Source of the DNA: Cyclospora cayetanensis
Taxonomy: Eukaryota; Apicomplexa; Conoidasida; Eucoccidiorida; Eimeriidae
Direction: 5' to 3'
Assembly: GCF_002999335.1 (NCBI RefSeq)
Contig: NW_020312514.1
Span: 1-64,000 of the forward strand
DNA length: 64,000 nucleotides
The position numbers and the translations under genes were made by a program. Each line of letters opens with the position of its first letter. Position 1 is the stretch's first letter. A model generated the notes under the pieces. The model was given only the letters and a program-made list of their open reading frames with translations, made no database searches and was not told where the DNA came from. Shown in pieces: positions 40,090 to 52,504 of this stretch.

Positions 40090-41000
40090 GCCATTCTTAA
40101 ACACACAAATAAAACACATTTCAGGTGCTGTGCGCAACCCTTAGTACTGCTGCACCTTGAAAAAAGTGCTACTGATCACAGTGCAGCAGGGAAGCTAGGC
40201 GCTAGCGTAAGCCTATGCGTGTGAGTATCAAGGATTGGCACTTTCAACACTGGACAAAAGACACTTTCTTGCCATATTATACCACATTCTCTTGTGATAT
40301 CACACTACCTCTCGGTCGCGCAAGATGAACTAGATAACACAGGACCAATTTTTACCTAACCGCCGTACGGAGAGATGCCACAGTACACAGAAAAGGAACC
40401 CGGGATGTAAAGTACGCAACCAACTTTCCAGCTCGTTGCATTAATCGTGGTGTAGTCCGAGTTGTATAGATGGTAACCTTTTTTCAATGCCAATATACTG
40501 CTCCGGCAGCGCAGATTTTCTGAGCAGCAGTTTTGGAAGCTGAGAAATGTATGAGCAGTGTTATGTGAGTGATCACAATCAGGAATAGGTGTCTAGCACA
40601 GCACATAAAAGGCTAAAACAAGTTTACCAGTTCCCGAGTCCCAAAGCCCAAGCAAACCTCGACATCTAATAAAGCACACTTTCGCTTGCCTCAGGCATAC
40701 ACAACCGGTACAGAAACAGGTATTGAATTGCTGCTCTGAGCACATGCAATGCGACACGAAGACACCTAAATCATTTTACGTAGAAACGCCGCACTGTTAC
40801 TGCCTTCCACTGAACCTACCAACTCAGCGGCATCCTACTTGATTTCCATGCTACGCATTGAAGGCTGTGTGTTTGAATCAACACTTGGAAACGTACATCC
40901 AAGGTACCAGGGGTACCAACATCAGCGAGTACACATTTGCTGCTTCTGCTCCACCACACCCATAGATGTCGAGACATGCAGGATGGGGCTTATTCGAAAA
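40090..41000. repeat. R1 fragment closing the repeat region
   Basis: GCAGCAGGGAAGCTAGGCGCTAG near 40,183 and ACACATTTGCTGCTTCTGCTCC near 40,930 match R1 landmarks in the expected order and roughly the expected spacing. After about 41,000 no further repeat copies are recognised. Confidence 0.55.
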
Positions 41001-44000
41001 CTAGCTCAATACGCTGCCTTGGGTGACCGGCAGAGGGCGAGCCTGCTGGCAACCGAGTGTTCAGCAAATCTGCGAGCTTCATATTTTGGTCATTGCTGCT
41101 AAGGTTTCAGTCAAACGTTCAATTGAATTCCTTACATGTAATTGCAGAGCCATTAAGAAGGCGCGCATGCTCGAAATTCTCTCGTCCTATTACACTGCTA
41201 AGCCGCCGATATGAAGACTTTGCCTCTCCTTGACGCACCAACTCCACACAGCTCACCATGGATAGAACAAGCGCTGGGGAAGACGCCGAAAAATGCTTCC
41301 TTAGAGCTTTTTGCAGCACCCTAACCTCCACAGCACGCAGCTGTGGCCGCCATCTCGCCCTTTATTAGTTTAATTATGGCATAAGTGGGATTACGTCACG
41401 ATGCACGCGTCCTGACCATGCTGATATGACGCAATTGCTATTTGGAGTGACATTTCATTCCGTAGTCATGCCGATCCCGTCGCTCTGCCGTCAGCCAGCA
41501 ATACTGATTCTTGGGGGTTGCTGTAACGACTGAACGTTTACGTTGCACTTCTTGCGCTGTATCCCCAGATAACAAATCTACTTCACAGTCAGTGTCAAGC
41601 AGCGTTAGCAATTTTCGACCAGTAGTTTAACTTGTGTCAGAGCAGTATTGACCCTTGCTTATACTTCAACTGTGGCATTGATCTCAGTAGCCCCGTTCCA
41701 TGCGCCACAGCCTCTGTGAGGGACTTTACATTTTTATTTGCGCATTGCTTGCTCACCAAGCAGCTTCCGCTCAGACCAGTCCTGTTATTCAGTATACCTT
41801 GGCCTTTTGCACGCACTGGCAGTTGGCAACTCTTTGGACAAGATTCTTCCACTATGAAAACAGATGCGGTGCGAGGAGGCTCTCTTGTGCTGTTCCCGAG
41901 AGCTTATTTCCTTTGACATTCGCTTCACATCCGCCTTGCACCAAGGGCTAGTGCTTGTTAACACGGTGCCGACACCCCTTGTAGCAGACTAAGCTCAGCT
42001 CAAACACGTTGTGCTATGCGAGTGTAAATTAATCTATGAATTTTTTAGAAGTTTTCTAATTGTCGTGTTTGTCCACATCTTATTTATTGCTAAGTAATGG
42101 TATTTCGATATTAGAAAACACAATGCTGTGTGCGCGTGCGCAATATGCTGTGTGCAATTAGCTGTGAATGTTTGAAGTGTTTGCGGGGCGCAACTACGTG
42201 TTCCCTAACTATCCACATTTGCTCATGTTGGAACCTCTGAGGCGCGCCTGCACAGAACGGCAAACATTTTTTGAAGAGCACCCAAAACCTTTCACCAAGA
42301 TTGTGTTGAGTCTGGAGCTGAGTGTAACCCTGTGGAAAACGTACATGGAGCATTACAGCTGGTAGCACCGCCTGGTTTACTCTCCTTCCACCTCATCCTC
42401 TAGTTCTAAATGCATTGGGGTGTCAGCTTTTTCCAAGTAGCTGTCTGCTTCCGATCAAGATATTTGTTACCTCAGTACTCTGCTTTTTGGCAAATAGATA
42501 GGGGAAAGTGGGTGAAAATATCCTGGTGATGGAAGCTGAAGGTGGCACAACGCTTGCTGGGGGGCAGAGACTGGCGCACAAGCTGGTGTGAAGGCAGTAG
42601 CTCCACAGCTGGTAAAAACACATGATTGCTCAGTCAATAGAAGCTAAGATTCCCAAGCTAAGGAACTGTTGACCAGACCCGTACGAATAACCGTTAGGTC
42701 GGCAGCTACTCGAGACTCTCATCAGTCAGTAGGAGATGTACTTCATTCAGTACCCTCAATGAAAAGAAGCAGCGAGCCCTTGGGGCACGCTTCTTGGGGG
42801 ATAACCATTTTAGTAGAGGCTCCTTTCATGCAGAAGTAATCACCTGCCTGCATAGATTACTACAATTCACTTCTTCACACTAGCCCTGACACATCGGAGT
42901 TCGTCGAAAGCAGCTCAACCGCAGGCCTTGGGGGAATTGAGAGAGCTGAGGCGGGAAAACCTCTTAATATATGGTTATATAAAGAGATATCCAGCTTATT
43001 TCGCAAAAGTCGCAACGTCGACGGAAAGCTGCTCAGGGATTTATCGCAGATCTCCCAAAAGTGTCACTTCAGGTGGCATAAGGGTAGGCAGCAACTCAAC
43101 CATACAGCAACCATTTAGAAGAGGCTGTTTAAGAAGGAAATACGCGCAGCCGCTGCCTCTGTAGTTGGGCCCGCTGCACAAACGCGCGCCACGTTGCGTC
43201 GTCCTGTTGGGCTGTCAGCACTCTTGGATAAATTAATTGTATTTGCGAACAGAAAAGCTTATGTATAACTGAATGTTGCTTAATACACCTTGTTCGGTAG
43301 AAAATATTAAAGTGTTACTTAGCTCGCCCGAAGCACCACACATATTAGGCCACGATGCACGTAGGTAACTTTGTTGTACCAGTCGCATTCATTTTAGATC
43401 TTATTTATTAGTTATTTTTGTTGGTTAGAGCTGAGCTATCTTTGCATGTAGGGTGCCAGAGCCACCAGTAGGGTTTTAAAGCCACGCATCGTTTCATGAT
43501 TAGGGCGGTTGCAACCATCGGTCCCCCAGCTTGCCCTCTTGGCTACCTTCATAGGAGGACCTACTTCGAAGACTCCGAAGCATTGTTAAAGACACTAAAA
43601 GGGCTGTCTGGAGGCAGAGCAGTATACAGTTACACATGCATTACTCATGCGTTTTGCTGTACATGTCTATTCGGGGCAACAGAGTTCGTTGCATTTCCCC
43701 GCATACGACAAAAAACAAATTCTCCGTTATAGCTAGTCTTGGTTCCTTTAATTTTTCGACTGCATAAATTTAGCGATTGCAAAGGGAGAAAGCTACTCAG
43801 GGCAGCAAAAGTCGTCACGCTGCTGCAGCAGCCGCTACAGCACGGGCTTCCATGCAGCTGCAAAAGCTACTTCCTTCTTTCCACCCGTTCACAATATTTG
43901 TTTCCCTTCTGTTTTAAATAAACTTAAAGTATGCCCTTTTATGTCTCGTCTGAGGGGCTATTACTGCCCTTTGCGACGGCTCAGCTTACTCCCCGCTCCA

Positions 44001-44195
44001 GAAGCCACCGCAGCCAGAGTTGCTACAAGGCCAAGGATCTTATTTCCCTAAGAAACGGAGGCGATTACACAATAGAGCAGGCACACAAGAACTCGTGGCC
44101 TGAAACCTGGCTGATTTCTGGGACTCATTATTTAGCTTTTTGGCAGTGCTGCCCATAATTTGGAGCAGCGGTGAGGCTCAAGTGTATGTGGCATT
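41000..44195. other. Upstream region of the ApiAP2 gene, no gene called
   Basis: About 3.2 kb without a recognised gene or repeat. It should contain the promoter and 5' UTR of the ApiAP2 gene. A short open stretch at 42,928-43,164 ends near a possible donor (ATAAGGGTAGGC) and might be an upstream exon, but nothing connects it convincingly. Confidence 0.4.
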
Positions 44196-47100
44196 ATGAA
44201 AGACAATACGGCGCGATCAGTTACCCCAATCGCTGCTACTGGCCTCTCTGGCAGCTTTGGCGCCTTTGGAGAGACATTTGTACAGCCTCCCACTGCAGTG
44301 ACAAATGCAGGTGTTACCCTTAATACAGCAGTACAACCAGCGGTTACCCCTGCCGCTGCCTCCTCAAATCTCTGGCTCATGGATTCCGATGGGCACAATC
44401 CTCTCACCGAAGGTGCGTGGGCCCCCCAAATCTCGGCAGCAGCAACGCACCAGCAAGCAGCAGAAATGCAGCAGCTCGAACTCCTCAAACAACGACGGCA
44501 GCAGCAGCTGTTGTTGCTGCAGCAGCGACAGGCTCAGCAGCACCACATGCAGGAACAGCAATTGAGACAGCAGCTGCTTCATCAACACACGCCCTTGCAG
44601 CAATCCGTCAATCCCCAAGTTCTACAGCACCATTTGCAGCTGCAGCAGCTGCATCAGCAACAACAGCAACATCTTCAGCAGCAGTTATTGCAGGGACACC
44701 AAAATCAGAGGGGATCAGAAGAACAGTTGGCGAGGCAACTGCTGCACCAACATGAGTTGCTACAGCAGCAGGAGCTGTTGCAGCAACAGGGCTTGGTGCA
44801 GCAGCACGATCTACTGCAACAGCAGGAAATGCAGCAGCAGCAGCAAGATCTGTTGCATCAAGTTGTGCAGGAACAAGCAGTTGCAGCACAAACCAGCTCC
44901 ATGCAGGTCTCCTCTTGTGAGGATCCCCAGAAGAATCAGCAGCAACAACTTGTGCTCCTACAACACGATGAGCAGCACCAACCCCAGCAGCAGCCGCGCG
45001 AAGGCGCCCCAGCCGCAGCGACAGCAAATGCTTCCTCAGTCCCGCAGCAACAAGTGCATAAACTCAGCAGCAGAAATGGAAGTGGAAACAACGGCAAAAG
45101 TAGCAGCAGCAGCACCACGCCGTCCACTAGTCGCCCTTCAGACACAGCGGCACCCGACGCCCTTGGAACAGCCGCCAGCAGCAGCAGTTCTAGCAGCATG
45201 ACGAAGAGTGAGGCGGTTTCAAGGGCCTCTTTGCCCCGTACTTCTGTTTCAAGTGGAGGCACAGATGCCTCGTCAGCGTCAGCTGCATCAAGAGCGGCAG
45301 CACGAGAAGCAGCAGGAGCGGCAGGCTCAGGGGCCCCTCCGCTGTCGCTAACGTCCAAAGTGCCCCGCGGCGTGTGGTTCAACCGATCGACGGGCTGTTG
45401 GCTTGCGTGTGTTTCGGGCGTTGGCAAACGCCTTCATGGTCAGTCGTTCATATGCAGTAGCTGTGGAACGCGGCTGCTGCTGGTTCCACAGGAAAGGCGT
45501 GCCGATGAGCGTTGAGCGTAATTTTGTCGCAGGCCGTCCTGTGAGAGTCTTTCTGCGGTAGCCGCTGCTGGTTTGCATTTTACTCCGCCCGTTCGAAGCA
45601 CATTGACTGTCTGTGGAGTAGCTGCTGAAGTAGGGTTAGATATCATTAAGTCCGCCACGTGGTGTTGTTTGTCATCCTGCAGTCTTTAGCTCCAAGCGCT
45701 ATGGCCACGAAAGGGCTTTCCAAATGGCTGTCAACTGCAAGGAGGCGGACAGAGCTCAGGCAGCTGCCGGTGCGGCAGGCTCACAAGCGGGTTCGGGGGG
45801 AGTCGCAGAGGGGGGCCCCCACGACATATTTGCAACGTCTTCAGCACGAGGATCAGCCTCGGCAGCTGCCGGAGGCAGCAGGAGGAGCAGGACCGCTAGC
45901 GGTAGAAGGCAGCAACAGCACCATCCCCTTGCAATGGGAAGTTCCCCGGGAAGGGGTCCAGGTGTTGCCGACACTGAGGTCCCCCCCGCGATCCAGCAGG
46001 GCGATGGAGATGATGAAGACGCACTAGATTCTGCCACGGATACGCGCACGGAAGAGAGTGCAGTAGGCCGCGCTTGCTGCTATCGGGCTACTGCTCCTGG
46101 GTGCTGCGCTTTCGCAATGCATAGTCTTTCTAGTTGGTCCGTAAAACTGAACTGCTTCTAGAGTTGCTTGCTCCGGTGGTCTGAGGGATTCCATTCCCTA
46201 AAGTGTGAGCATGTCTTGCTTCGCTTCAGCATCCAGGAGCTCTCAGCGAGCGCTCAAAGAGGCGTCGTGTCCTTTCCTGTAGGTATTAGCCTCGGCAGTC
46301 ATACGCACAGTAGGCGTGGCGAATGATCCACTGCAAGTCGCGCGCTAGAAAGCAAAAGTCATGTGAATAAGAACGTCAGCCTGAAAGGCCATTCCCGAAT
46401 ATTTCTCGAGTTGCGTGTACGGCTCTTAGGGCGTGGAGCTGAGGCAGCAGCCAACGGTCTGTACTCTGCTGTCGGGGTGCCCGATGAAGGGGGCCTTCAG
46501 CGAGGCGGAGGGGCCCTGTGCAGCGGCAGCGGTTCCATGAAGTCGCTCAACCGAACAGGCAGTGGGCTGGCTTGCGAGAGGTCTCGGGCTGAATCTTTAT
46601 TGGACGGAGGTATGGCTTGGTTATAGCTGGTATTCCCCAGTTGCTTGGATGTGTGTTTATCTGAAAATAGCGGCGTGCTGTAGGGCCCCACTCTGCCGCA
46701 ACGGGGTGGGGAGCGTTTGCCTGCCAGTTTCTTCAACAGGGCCAACTGCACTACCCTCTTATAATGCTCCTCTGTAACTTTTGTTAGTCCTTGTATGTTT
46801 AATGAACTGCATAGCCTGTGGCTGGCTGCATCTTTGTCTCTGCCCCTTTTGCTTGGTGCCTCTGCCTATCCTTACTCGGCTGTTGGGCTGCGGCTGCGGC
46901 TTCGATTGTTTTTAGTGCCTAAAGGCGTTTGGTTCAACTCGCATACCAAGTCTTGGACATGCACCACCGCGGGCCCCAAACGGCAGCTCCTTGTCTTTTC
47001 GTCGAACCGCTTTGGCTTTGCGGAGGCACGCAGAATGGCTATTTCCGCAAGGCTTGCATCTCTCAAGCTCGAGGGCCTCCCAGTGCCGCATTGCCCCCTT

Positions 47101-48694
47101 CTCTACGAGACTCCTATAGGCCTAGGAGCCCCTGGGGGCCCCCCAGAAGGAGGCGCAGCCCACGGAGGAGGCCCTGGGGCAGCGCTAGGAGGCCCCTCCG
47201 AAGGATGGGGTGGCCTTTCCCCCCATGAAGGCGGGGAGGATGGGTATGGGGGCACCCTGGTAGGAAGTTCAGGTAACCGGCGACGAAGAAAGCAGAAAGA
47301 TGGAATCTCACAGTTCGTGAATTGCAAGCTGAGAAGAGGCGAGGCAGAGGAGTACGGGCATGACCCTTGGGACCCCTTCCGTACTGGCCTTCCGTTTGTT
47401 GCAGAGAAGGTAAGAGGCATTTTGCTCTAAAAGAACCCCCCCATCTATCCCCTCCACCGTCCTGTCATGTGCGTCGTGTTCTACGTTGAGTTCGTGTCAC
47501 TGCACGTTCTCCCTCGTCTCTGCATTCTATGTACGTTTCCTCTGCTTGGCGCGCATGTGCGCGTACAGAATTCCGCCGTTTTGAATTGCATGCTGCGTTT
47601 TCTTCTGATGAATTTGTCCCCCCTAGGTGTCTTCTGTGTGCGTGCTTGTCCAGCCGCAAGATGCCTCCACAACAGGAGGAGGCACTGACGGTCTTCCACT
47701 GCGACGTTTATGTGCCTCTGAGCGCCGTTTGTTGGAAGTTGGCTCGATCGCTCTAGAATTATTGCTGAAGGATTTGCTACGTCTCTGTGGGGAGGAATTG
47801 GCGGGGGCTGCTGCCTGCTTTTCCTTCCCCATCTTTGCTGCAATCCGCAAGGCCCTTAACCGGGTGCAGAGGGCTTCAGACCCGCTTCACTTCCAGAGCA
47901 TATTCAAAGCGCTGGCCGTTTGTATGCGCTCCCAGCAGCTGCCCAGCCAGCTGACACCTAGGAGGCAAGCGGAACTTCTCGCTCGAGTGCTTGCTGCAGA
48001 AAAAGTGTACAAAAAAGAACAGCGACAACAGCCTATTGGCGATGCGCCTGTGGCTTCAACGACAGGAGCTGCTGCTGAAGCTGTTGGAGGAGCTGTTGCC
48101 GTTGATGCCTCCGTGGTGGCAAACGGAGAGGCTGCAGCTGAACCTGAAGCACCACCGACAACAGTTTATACACCAACAGCAGCGGATATATTGCCATCAA
48201 CTGAGGGTGCTCCTGGTAGAAAGCGGGAAACCGAAGCCATATTGGGAGACTCTAAAAGTGCGAGAATTGCTAAAGACATGTCCAGCGATGACACGTGCTC
48301 CTCACTGGAGTCTAGTGGAGTCGCACGAAACCAACGGGAGACCGATCCAGAAACAAGGCAGACGACAGAGCGAGGTGCAGCAGCTGACACAACAGGCGAA
48401 GCAGCACCCCAATCTCTACGATCGCACTCGGCAGATGCAGCTAGCCACCACGGTGTAACTTCAATAGCAGAAGCTGAAGTGGTGGAAAGCGGAACTACAG
48501 GGGCCGCCCTGCCGGAAGCACCTTCGTTGGCAGCAGCAATGCTGGTTGCAACGGCCGACAGTGGTGCACACGTTGATTGTGGTGTTTCTGATGCAGCACC
48601 ACAAACACTGAAGACAGAATCGTGCAGCACGTGGGAATGCCCTGTGAGTGGCATAGGCCAGGAGGGGCCTCCCAGAGGTATCTCGGTGGACTAG
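44196..48694 (+). CDS. ApiAP2 transcription factor, two AP2 domains plus ACDC domain, four exons
   Basis: Modelled exons are 44,196-45,438, 45,683-45,961, 46,916-47,409 and 47,627-48,694 (3,084 nt, in frame, 1027 aa). All three introns are GT-AG. AP2 domain 1 (about 389-438) is split by a phase-1 intron; joining restores GKRLHVFSSKRYGHERAF. AP2 domain 2 (about 508-556; GVWFNSHTKSW then FGFAEARRMAI) starts at an exon boundary. Exon 4 carries an ACDC-like helical domain (about 705-780; ALELLLKDLLRLC). Residues 85-265 are glutamine-rich, 265-385 serine/alanine-rich, and NRRRRKQK (628-635) could be a nuclear signal. ApiAP2 proteins are the main sequence-specific regulators in Apicomplexa. The start is the first ATG after an in-frame stop at 44,172. 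The exon 2 donor (45,962) is least certain: AGTGCA near 46,053 is an alternative. Orthology is not assigned. Confidence 0.85.
44447..44990 (+). repeat. CAG/CAA-rich glutamine tract in ApiAP2 exon 1
   Basis: Mixed CAG and CAA codons with leucine and histidine interruptions give long Q/H/L-rich protein sequence (for example QQQQHLQQQLLQ). Because the DNA is a GCA-type repeat, other frames are also open (serine- and alanine-rich forward, leucine/alanine-rich reverse); those are shadows. Such homopolymer tracts are frequent in Eimeria proteins, although here they are interrupted. Confidence 0.85.
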
Positions 48695-51600
48695 GGTGAT
48701 CGCTTCCAGCAGTTGCTACAGGCGACCGCTGTCGCTACGGGGATCACTACCAATCTGTGTATTTATTTTGAGTCAACTTCGTGGATTTAAAAACCTGCAA
48801 GACTGCGATTAAAGGGCCGTGCGTTTCTAGGGTTTTGGCTCGCAATCCGTAGAATGAGGAGGCTCCCCCACCTCTTCGCCATATCAGAGTGGTTCCTCTA
48901 GGATACTGTAGCTGCATCTAGTATACAAAAAGGCAATATCTAATTGGTTGAAGGCACACTAAATGTAAAATTCCACTGACTGCAGGGCCTTGTGCACAAA
49001 TGTAGGCTTCGGGGGGGGATGCCACGGCGTCACGTGCGTCGCGCATTTCCGTACAACAAAAGAAACGAATTGAACTTCAAAATGCAGATTCACTGCAGCC
49101 AAAATGGCAGGCCGTCTTGTTATTATTATTCAGGCGCAGAGGCCCAATGCCTTGGTGAAGGCACCTGCAGGGGAAAAGGACTAGCAGCATGTACCGCAAA
49201 TACTGCAAGAATACAGGCTGCAGTTCATGCCGTTGGCCTCAGTGATGTGGTACGCGGGCCCTCCATTGCGATAATATTCTGTACCCTCAGAGGCTTAGGT
49301 GCGGCCAGTATCCCGGGATAGTTCTATGAGCCTAGTTGGGGCAGCAAGATCTGGTGCTGCTGCTGCATCGGATACTGCGCCTGCACGAGGCTGCAGCAAG
49401 AGCATCAGCATCGGGGCTTCCCTGAATTGATCATCCAAGTTTGCTGTTTTCCGGCATATCCGCGAGGTCTCCGTATTTGGCAATGATGACACAAGAAGTG
49501 ACAAAACCAACAATGCGGAGAACCGCGCGCCACTTTGGAGAAATATACTCCCGAGGAGCCTCCCGCATCATTCCTGGTAACATCATTGTGGCCACGCTAG
49601 ATTAGAAGCAGATGGATAAATCGAAAGGACAGATATGGCTCCGAACGGAAAGTAAGTATGCTGATGAATACCGCACAACCTGAGGGTTCCGAGGTGTAGC
49701 ACTAGCTAGGTGCGTGCAAGTAGAAAATTAGATGAATTGGTGTGTTCTTCCTAATGTGTGACTCATTATATTTCTAGTGGGCCATGAATTTTGTTTGGGG
49801 GCGCTGGAATTGCGATCAAAGGAGGCCCCGAGGGCATGCAGCCCTATGTAGGAGCCATATGCCCCCCAAGATCTGATGCTTCTGAGGAAGAGGCACGCTA
49901 AGCATATTGTATTCACCAAATTTTGGAGGGTTTGTACAGGGACTGGTCAAGGGCTCACCTGATAGGCATCAACTCAGCCTGCTAAATCAGCGCGCAACTG
50001 AATGCGCCAGGCGGTGGCTCTGGTCGCTGTGCGGAGGGGCAGATGAACCCTGTAAGGGAATGTACTGATCTAAGTTTGTCTCCATATTTACACCGATTTA
50101 TGAATTTTGCGCACTTCCTGATATGTGGCTGTCCCAGGCAACCCTGGTTAGTTCTTCTTATTACCTTGGAACGCAACGAAATACCTGGTTCCTTGGGGTT
50201 ATGCAGTTTGAGACCTTATCGCCAGACCTTGGACCTAGCTGTGTCCGACATTGCATGCTTTGTGACACTCAATTCAAGGTCTCTATATGCACGCATTCAA
50301 CTCCAGACACTACGTCTACTTCATGGGCAGCAAATGATTGTCCTCCAAAAGAGGTCCCGGTTTCCCCTGCACGCAGCCCTAAGAGGTCTCAACATGGAGA
50401 GAGAGTGACAGCGAGGGTGCGTGTAGCTGGATTCGCTAGGCAGTCGGATCATTCAGAGCTAGTTGCACGTATCCTCTAACGCATAGGCACACAACATTGC
50501 CTTTCTTGTGTCGACCTCACAGTTCTCTGCAATATGCACGCTGTAGGGAAAGAAAATCAAAAGATAAGCTTCAAACTAATTTTTCATCGATTATAACAAG
50601 TGCATTAGAAAGTGTTTGCGTGTAGTCTAGCCAGCTACTTGCGTCAATCTCTCCAAGCTTGCCGAGGGGCTTTGCTCCTTGGCCACGGCGCGGGTGGGAT
50701 AGTATGCACCAGCAGGTGAGGTACAGCAAAGCTGGCTTGCGTTGAGCGCCTCTTGTGGTTTGCTATTAACAAGGCTTAATACAAGCCTCTAACTTCTTGA
50801 GTAAAATGCCTCATATTAGCCTCGGTACAAATCCAGTATAAGGGAGACTAAAAGCCTACTAAATCCGTTATCCACTGGTCATTTAGATAGCCGTGCCCAT
50901 CAATCTCCACGTGCATGACAGGCTGGATGGTCGGCATCCAGATGTGCTCAACCTTCGAAGTCCCCTGTGGTTCTCCGCCCTGCTTTTTCCTGACTAATAT
51001 TTATTTTAGCATTCACTTTATTGCATGTAAAGGATCGCAATGTGTAGCGAAATTACGAATTTCCCTTGAGCATCACGTCTATGCTCACCCACAACTTGTA
51101 GTAATACCGCTGGAGTGAGCATTACCCACCCTTGCACACGGCTCAGCCTGCAGTGTTAAGGCCTGAGCTTGCATGATGGCAAAGGAGACAATGAATTAAG
51201 GGTTTATGCATCAGTGATGGGCTTTTCAAACACACAAAGGCAAAGCAGACTCTAGTTTTTGCTTGTCGCCTAGTAGGCTAGTGTTTGTTAAAAATGAGGA
51301 ACTTGACCAGACTAACCTAACGCTATGGATGCTGTTTTGTATTAAGATATGAAGGAATACATGAAAAGAGGGAAATAATGATTGCACCCACGCTTTTGTG
51401 CTTTCGAGTTTGTTAGACTTATACTTCGGGAATACCACTAGATCATTTGATATCGATAGATAAAGTACTTAGTAAGTCTCGAAATCGAGTCGAAATGGTT
51501 TGAGTTAAAGGGATGCGATAAGGAATTACCTGAGTGAGGTCCTCACTATAAGCTGAATATCGCTCCCTCTCCTGTGAACCATGAAAAAGTCACTGCCTCT

Positions 51601-52500
51601 GCAGGTAAGGTAGTCACAGTCAAATCGGCTCACACTTCGTAAAATGGGGAACTTCTAAAGGCATGGTTGGCTTTGTTCCTGCTGAAGTGTATGGCAGTTG
51701 TGTCTGCCGAGTTAGGGTCCCTCATGCTGACAGAGGAAACTCAGAGCTTTTATGCAGTCCTCGCGACACAGGCTTTCAGTGCGTGGGCCACCCGAATAGT
51801 CGCCAACACATGAATATGCCATGTCTGGCCGCTTCCGAGATTTTTTTCAAATTCGCAATAGCGGTCAAAATTTGTGATAGGAAGCACAATGGCTCCCCAG
51901 GGGAATAATTAGCCAAATTAAGCATGCTTAAATGAAACTCAATGGTTCATCTTTTCTTCTTTGCAGCAAGATTCTTGAACACTCTAGGAATGCTTGAAAG
52001 GCCCGGAAGTGGCAGCTATCCAGTTTTTGTGGCACGCTACCCTTACCTGCTGCCTCTGGCTTGCATATTACCCAATACTACTTTCGATCTTACAGGTATT
52101 CGAGTTCAGACCCACCTGGCTTCCAGCCCGTGTGCTTCCTGTAATTTGGGACGCACGCTTATATCCGTACAGGCGTCATACTTTGGGCTGCGGTAGTGAT
52201 CATTCTCGCAGGTGGCGCTTGAATGGGATGTTTCCTGTTCTCTATGATAACTCGAGGTACTAGACGCCTTGAATCAAAATCCGCTGAAACCTTTGACAGC
52301 TCAAGTGAATCTGGAACCCCTCGAAGCTGGCCTCTATCTGCACTTGTCAGCAAGGCCTAAGCTACGCTCGCCATGCTAGACCCCGACCCACTTGGTAGAA
52401 AAGGAATCTCTAAGCCTCAAGAGGATTCATCCCAGCCCATCAAGTTGCCTATTTGCCACGAGCCTAAATGCAGACTTAACACCACCCGCAATAAAGCCAC
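48695..52500. other. Intergenic stretch with no supported gene
   Basis: Presumed 3' UTR of the ApiAP2 gene followed by sequence without recognised domains. Two short open stretches look mildly coding-like (plus strand about 49,085-49,321; minus strand 49,295-49,513, containing GAVSDAAAAPDLAAP), but neither has a start, splice context or known motif that supports a call. Confidence 0.4.
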
Positions 52501-52504
52501 ATTA

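Noticed and set aside
44417..45427. Long Ala/Ser/Leu-rich open frames overlapping ApiAP2 exon 1 on both strands
   Set aside because: They are alternative readings of the CAG-rich tract; only the Q-rich frame leads into the AP2 domain through valid splice sites.
46795..46915. Upstream part of the open frame preceding the second AP2 domain, a leucine-rich leader-like stretch
   Set aside because: It is the pyrimidine-rich end of intron 2 read as protein; the TTTTTAG acceptor at 46,915 gives a clean start of the AP2 domain.
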